Shown piece after piece: positions 1-10,594 of a DNA stretch of 64,000 nucleotides; the stretch's first letter is position 1, and each line of letters opens with the position of its first letter. The stretch comes from Pycnopodia helianthoides (taxonomy: Eukaryota > Echinodermata > Asteroidea > Forcipulatida > Asteriidae). A program made the translations under genes and the position numbers. Under the pieces are notes generated by a model. It saw nothing but the letters and a program-made list of their open reading frames with translations. It was not told the origin of the DNA and made no database searches. Where the stretch lies: positions 12,667,837 through 12,731,836 of the forward strand of contig CM063252.1 in the NCBI GenBank assembly GCA_032158295.1. Reading direction: 5' to 3'.

Positions 1-249
1 AAAACCGATTACACATTTGCATGAAATCATATAGATTCAACAAATGAATAAAACGCTCACTGAGCGATAAACTCCAATCGGAAAATTAGTTTATTCATTT
101 CTCATCAAATATGACATTTCAGACAGAAATATTTTTCAAGGGATGTTTTCTACTATCATCATCATTAGACCGTGTAAGTTTGGTGTAAATCTGTGATCAA
201 AAGTATATTTTACAAGTTTTTTCTTACCAATTCTGTAATGTTCCTCTAA
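1..249 (+). mobile_element. TTAAAGGAAC inverted-repeat element, copy 1 (cut by window edge)
   Basis: This is the right two-thirds of the element seen complete at 8575-8968; the match starts at the first base of the window. It ends in ACCAATTCTGTAATGTTCCT followed by CTAA, a decayed TTAA. It has no open reading frame. It is a short non-autonomous DNA transposon (MITE-like). Confidence 0.8.
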
Positions 250-944
250 CAGCATTTGCTCTAATTAATGGCACATGCCTTTATTATGGGGTTAAACTTA
301 AATAAGCAAAGGCTGAGAAGCAGCGATATTAAATTAATTTTATTTTTTTATTCACTACAAGTACACATCGCGTGCTTCATTATGATATGATATGATAATC
401 GATGTGACTTAGAAAATGGGTATTGTTAAAATATGCATTTATTGTTAATTACTTGTTTATTGTTAAGCGTTGCATGACACTAAAATGAGTATGTAAACAT
501 ATAAACAATTCGAAAACAAAAGTTTGCACTTTGTATGTAAATAAAAATGTCATCCAAAGAAATAAACAATGACAAAAATAATGCTATAGATTAAGAAGAA
601 AACAAGAAAAGCAGTACATGTTTTAAGACCGCTTTTTTAATTTAATCCTCTTTTCTGAGCTCTAAGTGCAACACACAGTAATGGAATCTAGTTTTAATTT
701 TATACTCAAAAATTTCCCGAACAAGTCAAAGATTTTATGTTTGTCTGTCCCTACTATGACCTTTGTTTCAGGCGAGACAATATTGTGCTCACGCCCTGGT
801 CAAACTGAGACTTAGTTAAGAACAAACATTTTGCTATAGTATCAGCAATGTGGACATTATTTATATATAAATAAAAAAGGGTACAGGTTGAATTGGACTG
901 GCATCCCGAGCAAAGATATTGACCAAATGGGGAGACCGCCAACA
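250..944. other. AT-rich intergenic DNA
   Basis: Very AT-rich with no credible coding frame. A short minus-strand frame near 754-945 has no recognisable features. I see nothing else here. Confidence 0.5.
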
Positions 945-1040
945 TTTTGGCTAAGCTCAGTTGGTGCCGGCACGTTAATCCGTAGTCGCAGGTTCAATTC
1001 CCGCTCTAGGCCTAAGGCAATTTTTCTTAGTTAACAACCA
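945..1040 (+). mobile_element. tRNA-derived SINE (head and start of body)
   Basis: The tRNA-like head has an A-box-like stretch (GGCTAAGCTCAGTTGG) and a B box (GGTTCAATTCC, near 991-1001), spaced as in a tRNA gene. The preceding GGAGACCGCC and the following AATTTTTCTTAGTT fit a dispersed SINE rather than a functional tRNA, because no acceptor stem can be formed. A C-run follows at about 1041-1050. Confidence 0.7.
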
Positions 1041-1293
1041 CCCCCCCCCCAAGGACATCATGTGATAGTCAGTTTTATTGGTTTCAATTATTTCTAAGCT
1101 AACCTGTATCTACATTATAAGGTGGACAAACTGTTTTCGAGAGATCAAAACGATTTGGATTAATGTACCCCCGGCCGCCATGCGCACACGAGTACTCACT
1201 TCAAAAAAGCGTCGTCAAATTAGACCGTCACGGTTCCAGATAAACAACAAAATAATGGTATATGTGAATAATGCTTTGTCGGGGTGTGTGAAA

Positions 1294-1385
1294 TACACTC
1301 TAAACACTTCCGGGTCAGAATTGACCCAGATTCCAGGTCCAAGTTGGGTTATGACCCATTTCTGGGTCAGGTTGAACGTGAAAGT
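1294..1385 (+). mobile_element. Fragment of the TACACTCTAAACACTTCCGG element
   Basis: The terminal sequence tacactctaaacacttccgg and the following GGTCAGAATTGACCC match the ends of the complete element at 24280-24654. The repeated GACCCATTTCTGGGTCAGG is also typical of it. No matching right end is seen, so this is probably a solo end or a decayed copy. Confidence 0.65.
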
Positions 1386-4300
1386 GGGAGGTATTTGCTT
1401 TTTTGGATTCTCCTAAAGACGAGCGGAGTATGCGAAACGACGGGACTATACGTACACAACCTCGTCCCCAGGGTGTGTCGAGCAGTACGAGGTTGACCGC
1501 TCTCTCACCCTGGTATTGGATCATTTGCATGTCCAAAATTTTTGGATACGTATGCAAATTAGATTAGTCTGGCTGCTTTTCGAAATTCACATATTCGTCA
1601 TGGTCTCGTGGTCCGGTATCAGATTTAATAGCCTGTTTGTACATTGGTTGCCGGCCGGCTGTTTTGACAAAGGTTAACATTTGGTTTTGTCCAATCACGG
1701 TCCGAGTAAGGAGTTTCCCTCCCAGGGTTTACTATTGTAAACATGGTTGGAAGTAAAGTAAACCATGGGGTCGAGGTTGATACATACTATAAGAGGGGGG
1801 GGGGGCCTTCGGATTGCGCGCTTTTGGACTATAAAAAGCGTTCGTTTTGAAATGAATATGTTGGAAAGATATTTGAAAAGTAGAATATAATTATTCAGAT
1901 AGACTAATATCCCTTTTTGGTGTGCTGTTGTTTTTGTGTAATTTCATGACAGAACACAATCACTATTTTGCACTAAAACCTTGACTCCACCAAATGGCGG
2001 AGCGTATGTTCCGTTGGTTGTATGTAAAGAGACACATGTGTTTTTTTTTTTACAATCAATACTAACTTTATAACACGAAACACTGTAGGAGTTTTTTGCA
2101 TGAACAACTCGTGAAAAGGATAAGGGGCAATTCCAAACAGCAACAATGTTGCGAGATTGGAAGGCAATTAATACTGTGCACATACTTTGTGTTTCTCTCT
2201 TGGACAGCTCTGTGTACACACATCCCGATAAACATGCTTCTTGTGGAGCATTCGGAGTATTCCCACTTGCCGTGTGATTTCCGGTCTGAAGATTGCAGAA
2301 AGTGGCCATACAAAAGTTTGAAGATAATCATGTGTCCCTTTAAGTTTATCACGCCTCCATTTTGTCTTGAAATTTTAATGGAAAGTTTCTGTTCGACCAG
2401 TATACAGCTCACTGTGTAAAATATCGCATTCCAAGTGGGCTTTAAGCACATTAGCCTAAAACAACGGGATACGGTATGATCCAAAAAACAATAAAGTGAC
2501 TTAGTACAGTGTAAAACTTGCGATTTGCCTGTCATGTAAATCTCTTTTGGGGGAGTTTTTGCACTGAAAAGAGCCGGTGATAATGGTCTCGACGTTTCGA
2601 GCAGTAAACTCTGCTCGTATTCGGGAGAATTTTACGCTTCGGCTAAAATAGCCGATGGTAACCGAAGCCATATGTCTAACCATGTGTTGTTTCTAAGTGA
2701 CTGCATGGTTCTGTTCTTACCTCAGTATGTACCCTGGTGACGTCATGGTTATCTGCACACCCTAGCCAATGTCTGGCAGGATGTACGCCGTTATCAGTAT
2801 AGTTTCATAAGTTCAAACTCGAACATCCCAGTACGTATAACAAGCTTAGGACACATTCAATTATGTCTAAATGTCTGTAGGTAGCCGGGGTCTCAAAAAA
2901 AAAAAGGTCTCAATTCATAGGCCACAAATAACTCAATATATTATTATTAAGTTTAAAACTCTATTTTTATAATTAATATAATAATAATGTTGGAATGACG
3001 TGCGAGACTTGGCTTACGCTGCAGTACGGTCTTTTTTGGAATATTACAACAAGGAACTAATATTGTTGTAATTCAAAGGCAAAGCTAACTATGAAAGCAT
3101 TACAGTGATGTAATAATGAACAAGCATGCTCAGAGTTGTCACACTGTTTAACACCAAAACCCAAAGTAGAACATTTTTATTTCACCGCGGCAGCTGTGCA
3201 CCGTGGACCGTTAGCGCGCCCTCTGTCTTTCAAAGTTACACAATCCATAATATTTCTCTCGTTCCCAGCACACCATCATCCTGTAGGGTGGACCCCCACC
3301 AAACAAACTCCCATAGCATACTGTGCAATATTATTCAAAACATTCCTTTACAAATACTTACAAGTCTTCAAGTTTTGTTTTTTTTTTTTTACAGAAGAGG
3401 GACAATTATCCATTGACTCCTCAACTTTTATCTTCTGTTCAAATTTACATGGGGGGGGGGGGGTCCCAAGGCCCGTCGAGGACTTCAAATAAAACTACCT
3501 CCATGCTTACACCGTATGTGTAAAATTCTAGCATAATAATTTTAACGGTAGGTTTCCGCTAGTCATATGGTCATTGAACGCTCTTATGTTTCTATTTGTT
3601 CGCACGCAAATGTCGACAAAATTTGTTTAATTTAATAAAAAAGGTCCAGTGTAAAATTGTTATCCTTTTTGCCAGAAAGGCAAACATTGTGCAAAAAAGG
3701 TATTATTATTTTCTCGAGTATACCTAAATTAGGCAACACAGTGTAGGGGGTTGAGGTAGGCATTTTGGGGGGGGGGGGGCCAAAAGGGTGTGCAACACCT
3801 TTTTGGGGGGGGGGGCATTTTTGGCCAAATAAAATTGTAGTGCTGGGTTTGCGTTTTTAACGAACCCTTTTCAGCGCTCTTGTAGTGCCATTTACCATTT
3901 TTAAGGTAATCTGACGTGAGTGTAATTAGAAATACATTGCGTGTATAATGGCAACATTGAACTTATCACATTGAAGGTTGTAAAATGAAGCATTTTACTG
4001 TGGCAGTTTTTAATCTAAAAAGACCAGACTTCAAAATGGGGGGGGGCACGGACATTAATTGTGGGCGTACCGGCGTACCCCCCCCCCCTTAGTTACGCTG
4101 GGGCAGGGTAGGGGTGGGGTGAAGACCAGCCTCAGTCACCCGCACCGCACAATTTAATTCTGCATGCACACTCTACGTCTTCCCATCATCAGTAACTTGT
4201 CATTTTGTCATAAAATGAAGGACAAAACCTCGTTGTATTCACGCCTCGATTATCGAAATCCAAGCTGACACTAATCACTGAGGCCACCCCTGGAGGAATG

Positions 4301-4880
4301 GTGGGTCCTTCCGCACCCTCGAGCAAAGAACAGAGGGTTTGTATATAGTTGCCTAATCTCGGGGGTGTTGACCTGCCCGTGATTAAGCCTATGAGCATGT
4401 CTGCGGTGTGCTGTTCCATACTTGAGATCTAGCTGGTATGCGTCACGTCAGACGGGCGGTTTGTAACGGTACGGAGTGTTGAGTGTGGAGTACCCGTGAA
4501 CTGAATATGTATAATTTAAAAAAATGTATCAATAAACAGTCGTTGTGTACGTACACAGTACATGTGTGTGGGGTATTTTAACTTGCATTATTGCATGTGC
4601 GTGTTTCGTGTGTGTGTGTGTGTTATGTGCAGTGGCATGTACATGTATTCTAGCATTGCTCAGTGGGGGAAAATAGCATGTTGACAAAACATCTGTCAAT
4701 ATTTGTTCTGAAAGGATACAATGAGCGCAGTGTCAACCAGCAGAAATAACTACAATAGAACGACTACAAACGAGGGTCTCACTTAAGACCGTGTAAACAT
4801 GAAATCGTAAACTGAATTTCCACCGAGAACTCTAGGATTCTGCACTGTTTTACTAGAGTGCAACGTGGAGTGTTGTGATC
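1386..4880. other. Intergenic DNA upstream of the Ig receptor; G/C runs, no gene seen
   Basis: No coding frame stands out on either strand. It holds long homopolymer runs (G near 1794-1805, 3451-3463, 3766-3779 and 3805-3813; C near 4080-4088), a hairpin at 1523-1559, a fragment near 1806-1870 resembling the element at 15400-15786, and a GT-rich microsatellite near 4606-4622. The promoter and first exon of the Ig receptor probably lie in the last part, but no TATA box is convincing. Confidence 0.45.
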
Positions 4881-4895
4881 CTTTCTCCTCTGCAG
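4881..4895 (+). other. Candidate 3' splice acceptor upstream of the Ig receptor start
   Basis: The sequence ctttctcctctgcag is a pyrimidine tract ending in CAG, 42 bases before the ATG at 4938. It suggests that the coding exon is spliced to an upstream non-coding exon not visible here. It also argues against using the upstream GTG at 4875, which would be intronic. Inferred from sequence only. Confidence 0.5.
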
Positions 4896-4937
4896 CTAGC
4901 TGCCCTGCTGGTTTTATCATTAAAAACCTTCGCGAAG

Positions 4938-6776
4938 ATGCAGCGCTTCAATGCTTTGTCATCAGCATCTGTGATGTCGGTATGGCTCGTCGTTATAATG
5001 TTCTTCGTGCACGGTGATTTTCACTCGGTCGTCGGTGTTGTCATTCGGGAGAATCCGACGGATCTGAACACCACCCCGGGGTCGACCGTGGTCCTCCGCT
5101 GCGCCGTGAACAACGATCCAAGCCAGGCGCCGTACACGGTGTACTGGTACAGACACAACCCGACCGATGCGTACCTTACCAAGGGAACTCAGGTGTTCCA
5201 CCAGACGCGCACTGGGGGCCTGTGGCAAAGGCTATCTGTGGAAGGAGACTCGTCGATAGGGGAGTATTTTCTCAAAGTACAGGATGTTCGGGTGTCCGAT
5301 GCTGGTGGATATAGCTGTGTTTATTTTCAAGGGGAAGCCTATTTAGGTGAGTCCAGAATTGCAACCATTACTGTTTATGTTTCCCCAGACGAGGGCTACC
5401 CGTTATGCAGTATGGAACCGATGGGGGTATATCTTGAACCAGGACAGAGTGTTGTATTGACTTGTGTATCATCGGGGGGCACCCCTATACCCCGTTTGGA
5501 TTGGATGAGTTGGCACGAGATACTACCGGGAAGGGTGGAGCAAGACCCCCAACCCAAGGCCACGTACGAGCTTCAGCTGACGGAGACGGACAATGGAGCA
5601 GTCTTCACGTGTGTTGAAGACACACCGGCCACACCCCAACTCAGGACATGCAGTTTGAAACCATTCCATCGGCCGACCAATGTTTCTATTACATCCTCCC
5701 CGGTAAGCATAGGAGAAGATGCTGTGTTCACATGCTTTGGCCAGGGCATACCTACGATTACCAATTACACGTGGACAGTTGCTGGTCTGGCGGCTGAAGA
5801 TTACATCTCGTCTTCCGGATACAAAGTTGTCGTCCGTAAAGACAACCAAGTCTTGAGAATTGTCAATGTGAAGGCGGACGACAATGCAACTATTGTTAAG
5901 TGCCATGCCAATAACGAGATAAATGAGGAAGGAACTGCAAGCGCTGTCATTCTCGTCTCGGAACTCCTTTTGAGCGGTAAGAACATGAAACCGAGGCTCA
6001 ACGATGGCCAAAAAGATGGGGCTGGTATCAGCGCAGGCATCGTTGTCGGCTGCGCCCTCTTCCTTGTGCTGATAATAATCGGCATAATTTTTTTCGTGAG
6101 GAAGCGTTACTTGAAGACTTCGACCGCCAGCGTGCAAGACGCGGAGACTCGAGTGATCGAAACCGAACCCCTTCGCGTTGAGACGACTGATAAGCCCATC
6201 CCTCCTGCCGTCGTTGCCAAGCTGCAGTTGACTCCCAGACCGGTCACCATCTGCCTCACTCCCAGAGATGCCATAGTGGAGCATATAAGAGAGTCGGAGG
6301 AGTTTGGTGGACAGCCCGTCCGACCAACTGACGACTCTGGCTCGCGCGTCACTGTCGTCGGTCGTCTATCGTGTGCCGGGATGACGCATGACTTTGGTGA
6401 CATCGGAGTGATGTACTCAAAACCTATCAAGAAGGCGGACCAGCAACCAGACCAGCAGACGGGGGACCATCCCACTAAACCAGAAACCGACGAAGAGTCC
6501 AAACCTAAAAAGAAATCCAAACCTGCCCTCAAGCCTAAACCCAAACTACGCCCTAAACCAGTAATTTCAGCCCCCATCCAACAGTCAGAAGTACCGGACC
6601 TCAAGACGCAAACTCAAAGCCCAGATGACGTCCAAGATGAGGATGAGGAAGGGGAGAACATTTATGAGAACATGGGTCATAGACCGGACATTACTATGGA
6701 CCTTGGGGAGGAGATGGAACCGTACCTGAGGTCAAAGTTCACCAACTGGAATGGGGGACAAGCAGAGTTGCTCTAA
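4938..6776 (+). CDS. Three-Ig-domain type I transmembrane receptor with YENM tail motif
   Basis: The product is 612 residues. I start at the ATG at 4938 (A at -3). The frame is open back to 4875, but that upstream start is GTG and lies before a splice acceptor. A hydrophobic signal sequence covers residues 12-24. Three Ig domains follow. Ig1 (about 35-148) has Cys55, Trp70 and the DAGGYSC signature ending at Cys127. Ig2 (about 150-238) pairs Cys176 with Cys225. Ig3 (about 245-341) pairs Cys266 with Cys322 and has Trp279. N-glycosylation sequons are at 44, 248, 276 and 316. A membrane helix at 364-387 is followed by RKRYLK, so the 225-residue tail is cytoplasmic. The tail has a Lys/Pro-rich stretch (520-541) and, after an acidic run, ENIYENM (Tyr576). 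YxxM fits the PI3K p85 SH2 motif and YxN the Grb2 motif. Tyr493 and Tyr596 are further candidates. By family this is a surface adhesion or immune-type receptor; ligand and orthologue are unknown. The coding DNA is clearly GC-richer than its flanks. Confidence 0.9.
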   Translation: MQRFNALSSASVMSVWLVVIMFFVHGDFHSVVGVVIRENPTDLNTTPGSTVVLRCAVNNDPSQAPYTVYWYRHNPTDAYLTKGTQVFHQTRTGGLWQRLSVEGDSSIGEYFLKVQDVRVSDAGGYSCVYFQGEAYLGESRIATITVYVSPDEGYPLCSMEPMGVYLEPGQSVVLTCVSSGGTPIPRLDWMSWHEILPGRVEQDPQPKATYELQLTETDNGAVFTCVEDTPATPQLRTCSLKPFHRPTNVSITSSPVSIGEDAVFTCFGQGIPTITNYTWTVAGLAAEDYISSSGYKVVVRKDNQVLRIVNVKADDNATIVKCHANNEINEEGTASAVILVSELLLSGKNMKPRLNDGQKDGAGISAGIVVGCALFLVLIIIGIIFFVRKRYLKTSTASVQDAETRVIETEPLRVETTDKPIPPAVVAKLQLTPRPVTICLTPRDAIVEHIRESEEFGGQPVRPTDDSGSRVTVVGRLSCAGMTHDFGDIGVMYSKPIKKADQQPDQQTGDHPTKPETDEESKPKKKSKPALKPKPKLRPKPVISAPIQQSEVPDLKTQTQSPDDVQDEDEEGENIYENMGHRPDITMDLGEEMEPYLRSKFTNWNGGQAELL

Positions 6777-6879
6777 TCATGGATGGAGGTAGACATTACG
6801 CCAATGTTTTGTAAATTAACTTTATAATGTGATAAATGCAATATTTAATCCATGCCTTTTTACATAACATTTCGAAGGC

Positions 6880-6885
6880 ATTAAA
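6880..6885 (+). terminator. Candidate polyadenylation signal ATTAAA for the Ig receptor
   Basis: ATTAAA lies about 100 bases after the TAA stop at 6774-6776 and is followed by T- and GT-rich sequence (6894-6945), the usual layout of a cleavage site. A canonical AATAAA occurs further down at 7409-7414 and could serve a longer 3' UTR. Confidence 0.35.
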
Positions 6886-7357
6886 AACAACTCTGGTTTT
6901 GACAGCAATCCATTCCATCCGCTAGTTTTTTTGGTTTTTTTTGTAATATAAAAATGTGTGCACAGCCACAATAATGGGTACACTTTTTGTTACAAAGACA
7001 CCAAATGAACAACACATAAATATTGAGTAACTCTTTGCAGATCTTGTATTCGACAAACTCAAGCACTTTTTTATTCATCATTGACACGGCGATTGCTAAT
7101 TGATATATAAATAACATTGATATAACTGCTACCAGTGGTTTTTCAAACTGTTGTTCATAAAATGGACAAGGAAAAAATGTGTACCCATGATCGTGGCTGT
7201 GCACATTATATACAAATACTGAATGCATTCATGAGTACAAGAGCAGAATATACTTGCAAGATGAAATCTGAACTGTTCCATTTCAAGAGGCTTCGCCAGG
7301 CCAGATTTCGCAGAGGATTATATTCTACTATTGTTTGTTTTATGGTACCTCTCACAC

Positions 7358-7781
7358 ATAGATCCTTGTCATTTGGTGTTTTTTATATAATTCTTTATTT
7401 TTTCCAACAATAAATAGGGCCTGATGGAAAGTTTGAACGAGTAAAATTTGATTAAACTACATGTAGAAGGTATTTAGCGGCTCATTAGCTGGAGCTGTTT
7501 AAAACCGGCTGGCCTAAACTGTATGGCATTCATAGCCACACACATCTTGGTTTTAAGCTTACAGTACACTTGTGCTAATAACGGGTAACACATTAATTAA
7601 TATGGTACTCAATAAAAATCTGTTAGTTCACGCAAGGCATACAGTAGGCTTAAAATGCAAAGCGTCTTATCTATCAATATAGAACTCCTATATTAAATGT
7701 TGGAGTGTCCGAACAGAATGCATGGCAAAAAAAAGTATGACACGTGACGCGTGTTCCACCAATCAAATGACAAGGATCTAT
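7358..7781. mobile_element. Possible inverted-repeat element with 18-bp ends
   Basis: atagatccttgtcatttg at 7358-7375 is repeated perfectly in inverted form at 7764-7781. Between them the DNA is AT-rich without a coding frame. I could not define target-site duplications, so this may be an element or a chance product of two solo ends. Confidence 0.45.
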
Positions 7782-8212
7782 ATTAAAGTGCGGTATAATA
7801 AAACAAAATATCACACTAGTATGATGTGTGGTAATGAAATAATTGGTAAATGAGCACGATACTTAATACGCAGTGTAGCAACCATCTTGTACTGTGTTTA
7901 TTTACTGTTCAACAGCTGAAGTTAGTTTTGTAAAAAGTTATTTGGAATGCAAGTGTTCACGCAGATATTCTGAAAGTTGAGCCCTCTGAAAAGCAATTGA
8001 AATGTTAGTGTTTTTTGTTCTAATGTTGGACATCTGAGGGGAGCACCCCCCAAATGAGTAATCCATGTGATGATGATGCAACTAAAACAAAACATGGTGT
8101 TTCACTTGAAGCTTTTTTTTCTTCCATGCTTGTAGGTATGGCATCACAAAAAGGACCTTTTCTTGGACTTGCCCTAGTAACCGATGTTGTACAATGTCAA
8201 GCAAGGATCAAA

Positions 8213-8570
8213 TTAAAGGCAGAGTGTACTTTCGGTAATTACTCCACAATTTAATGACCATCAAAACTTACTTGGTAAAAATGCACTGGGAAGCTCTTGA
8301 TAGTGTAAAAATTGTTGTTAGAAATGACCCCCTTTGAAGTAATGTAGTTTTACTTAGAGAAAAGGTTATTTTTTCACCAAAAGATTTGAATCTGAGAAAG
8401 TCCAAAGCATGAAGCCTTTCTCTGGCTTCTAAAAGCACACAATTCTATGCAACGAGGTGTGGTTTTTTCTTGCAACTTTGATAATCAATTGAGCCAAAAT
8501 TTGCATCATGTTGGGATGCACCAAGTGAGGATACTCGCTTTGACAATTACCAAAAGTGTACCCTACATGT
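8213..8570 (+). mobile_element. TTAAAGGCAGAGTGTAC element
   Basis: It starts TTAAAGGCAGAGTGTACTTT and ends near ACCAAAAGTGTACCC, an inverted repeat of the start. The middle carries TTGAATCTGAGAAAG and a hairpin around GAAGCCTTTCTC, as in the element at 10200-10594. It abuts the next element at 8575 with almost no space. Non-coding MITE-like. Confidence 0.75.
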
Positions 8571-8574
8571 ACAT

Positions 8575-8968
8575 TTAAAGGAACATTACAGAATTGGTTT
8601 TTGCTAACAAAACAGTTGCTGACAGTGTGAGCACTTTATGTAATCCACCATATACATACACTAACAAACCTGTAGAAGTTTGAGATCGATCGGCCATCTG
8701 GGTCACAAGAAAATAGTGAAAAACCGATTACACATTTGCATGAAATCATATAGATTCAACAAATGAATAAAACGCTCACTGAGCGATAAACTCCAATCGG
8801 GAAATTAGTTTATTCGTTTCTCATCAAATATGGCATTTCAGACAGAAATATTTCAAGGGATGTTTTCTACTATCATAAACATTAGACCGTGTAAGTTTTA
8901 TGTAAATCTGTGATCAAAAAGTGTAGTTTACAAGTTTTTTTCTTACCAATTCTGTAATGTTCCTTTAA
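8575..8968 (+). mobile_element. TTAAAGGAAC inverted-repeat element, copy 2 (complete)
   Basis: Bounded by TTAA at both ends (8575-8578 and 8965-8968), with inverted ends AAGGAACATTACAGAATTGG and its complement. About 394 bp, no coding frame. Internal sequence matches copies at 1, 25075, 46014 and 63328 nearly base for base, including an ATTTGCAT octamer and the small hairpin CGCTCACTGAGCG. A non-autonomous DNA transposon with TTAA target preference. Confidence 0.88.
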
Positions 8969-9645
8969 GACTACAGTAGACTATGTAGTTGCACTGTGTT
9001 GACCAGTTCAACAGAGCCACACAACACCACACACACGCATTGGGGGAGTCCTTGAATTTCATTAAAGGCCAAATCTGTCTGGTCTGGGTGCCCCTTTAAA
9101 TTATTTTTGTTTGTGTGTGTAAATTCAATTGGAATAACTCCATATTGTTATTATTTCTGTATTGGAGTTACCTTTAGAAAAATGACAAATACCACGCCCC
9201 CTCAGATGTGAAATTCCACGCCTGTGTACGAACAATCTACTTTCTAGAAGTTGACCTTGTTTTTCTGCAATAACCTTATGTGATGTGTTAGTGTGCACAA
9301 TGCACTCGTTGTGCGTTGACAGCAAGACCAGTGTCATACCTACTAGGGCCAAGCTATAAGTCACATCCCACAATAGTTTAGCTGGTATTACTATTAAGTA
9401 TTAAGAGTTGTATTGCCTGTCTTCGAACAGAGGGACCTATTATCCGAGTTCATATAATAACCGCAGGTCCTTGTTGACCTGCTTGTTCGTCCATATGGTG
9501 CATAATGGACCACGACTTATACATTGTTTATGGTGTTGCCATCAAACTTTAAAGCAGACTAACCACTGGTGGTTTTTCTTCGCAACTAGTTTGTCACAAT
9601 TCATATAGGCCTAGTTACGATGATAAGGCAAAAAAATAAGAACCC

Positions 9646-9926
9646 AAAACATGTTTAGCGTCCCCGCCAACTTCCTTTTAAGAGGCCGCCTTCTTTCTTT
9701 TTTTCTCTTTTTTTTTAAGAATACATTTTAACGATATCTTACGAAATAAAAAAATAAAAAAAAACTAAGACTTAAACACCGAAAAAAAAACTACAGAAAA
9801 AGCTGGCAAACATCAGTAAAATAGCCCGGCCAAAAGTAGTCTTGCAAAATGTGTAGGGCGATCATTTTTGAAGAAAAAAAAGCACTCCTTCCTTTTTTCA
9901 AAAAGGCAGGACGCTAAACATGTTTT
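9646..9926. mobile_element. Inverted-repeat element with perfect 18-bp ends (AAAACATGTTTAGCGTCC)
   Basis: The first 18 bases are repeated perfectly in inverted form at 9909-9926. The inside is A-rich and T-rich with no coding frame. This is a MITE-like element or long hairpin; the ends do not match the TTAAAGG group. Confidence 0.7.
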
Positions 9927-10199
9927 CGTTTTGTTTTTTTGCCAAACAGTTGCCTGTCATTTGCATGATTAAATATGCACTGAACAATGTGGTTCAACAA
10001 AATAATAATTTAGCATTTCAAAACTAGCTCACCTGTCAAAGAATTATCTGTTTAAAAATTGTACATTGTATTTTTAATTAGGTTTCGGAACCAAAGAATA
10101 TTGCCATGTACAGCACAGGTTACCTTTTTAGCAAGGAAAACTTGCAGAACTCCTTCTTTATATTTTATTTTCAATCTTCTTGGTTCAACCCAAAACTAT

Positions 10200-10594
10200 T
10201 TAAAGGGAGGTGTACCTTTGGTAATTACTCCAAAAATTAACGACCATAACAACCTACTAGGCAAAGAGCACTGGACTATAGAGCTGTTGATATTATAAAA
10301 CGTGGTTAGAAACGATCCTCTCGAAGAAAAGTAATTTTAGAGAAAGGGGGTAATTTTTCACCAAAAGATTTGAATCTGAGAAAGGCTTCAGGAATTGAGC
10401 CTTTCTCAGGCATCTGAAAGCACACATTTCTATGCAAAAATGGTATATTTGTTTTCTTTCATTATTTTCTCGTAACTTCGATGACCGATTGAGTCCCAAT
10501 AGTCACAAGTTTGTTATTTTATGCATATGTTGGGATGCACTAAGTATTAGGATACTGGTCTTTGACAATTACCAAAAGTATACACTGCCTTTAA
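10200..10594 (+). mobile_element. TTAAAGGGAGGTGTAC element
   Basis: TTAA at both ends (10200-10203 and 10591-10594). The start GGTGTACCTTTGGTAATTAC and the end CAATTACCAAAAGTATACAC form imperfect inverted repeats. The middle has a strong hairpin (GAGAAAGGCTTCAGG with GAGCCTTTCTC). It is related to the elements at 8213, 15826 and 20186. Confidence 0.82.

Noticed and set aside
945..1020. Functional tRNA gene
   Set aside because: A and B boxes are present but no acceptor stem or proper anticodon arm can be drawn; it is a SINE head. The same holds for 41826 and 43665-43736.
4875..4937. Extra 21 residues at the N-terminus of the Ig receptor
   Set aside because: The upstream start is GTG, not ATG, and the segment contains a pyrimidine-CAG acceptor; the ATG at 4938 gives a normal signal peptide.
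5345..5390. Apparent mini-intron in the Ig receptor (GGTGAGTCC ... TTTCCCCAG)
   Set aside because: It would be only about 44 bases, and the sequence reads through as a proper final strand of Ig1 (ESRIATITVYV). Removing it would damage the domain.
5523..6284. 253-codon minus-strand frame opposite the Ig receptor
   Set aside because: It is a shadow of the GC-rich coding exon and has no domain.
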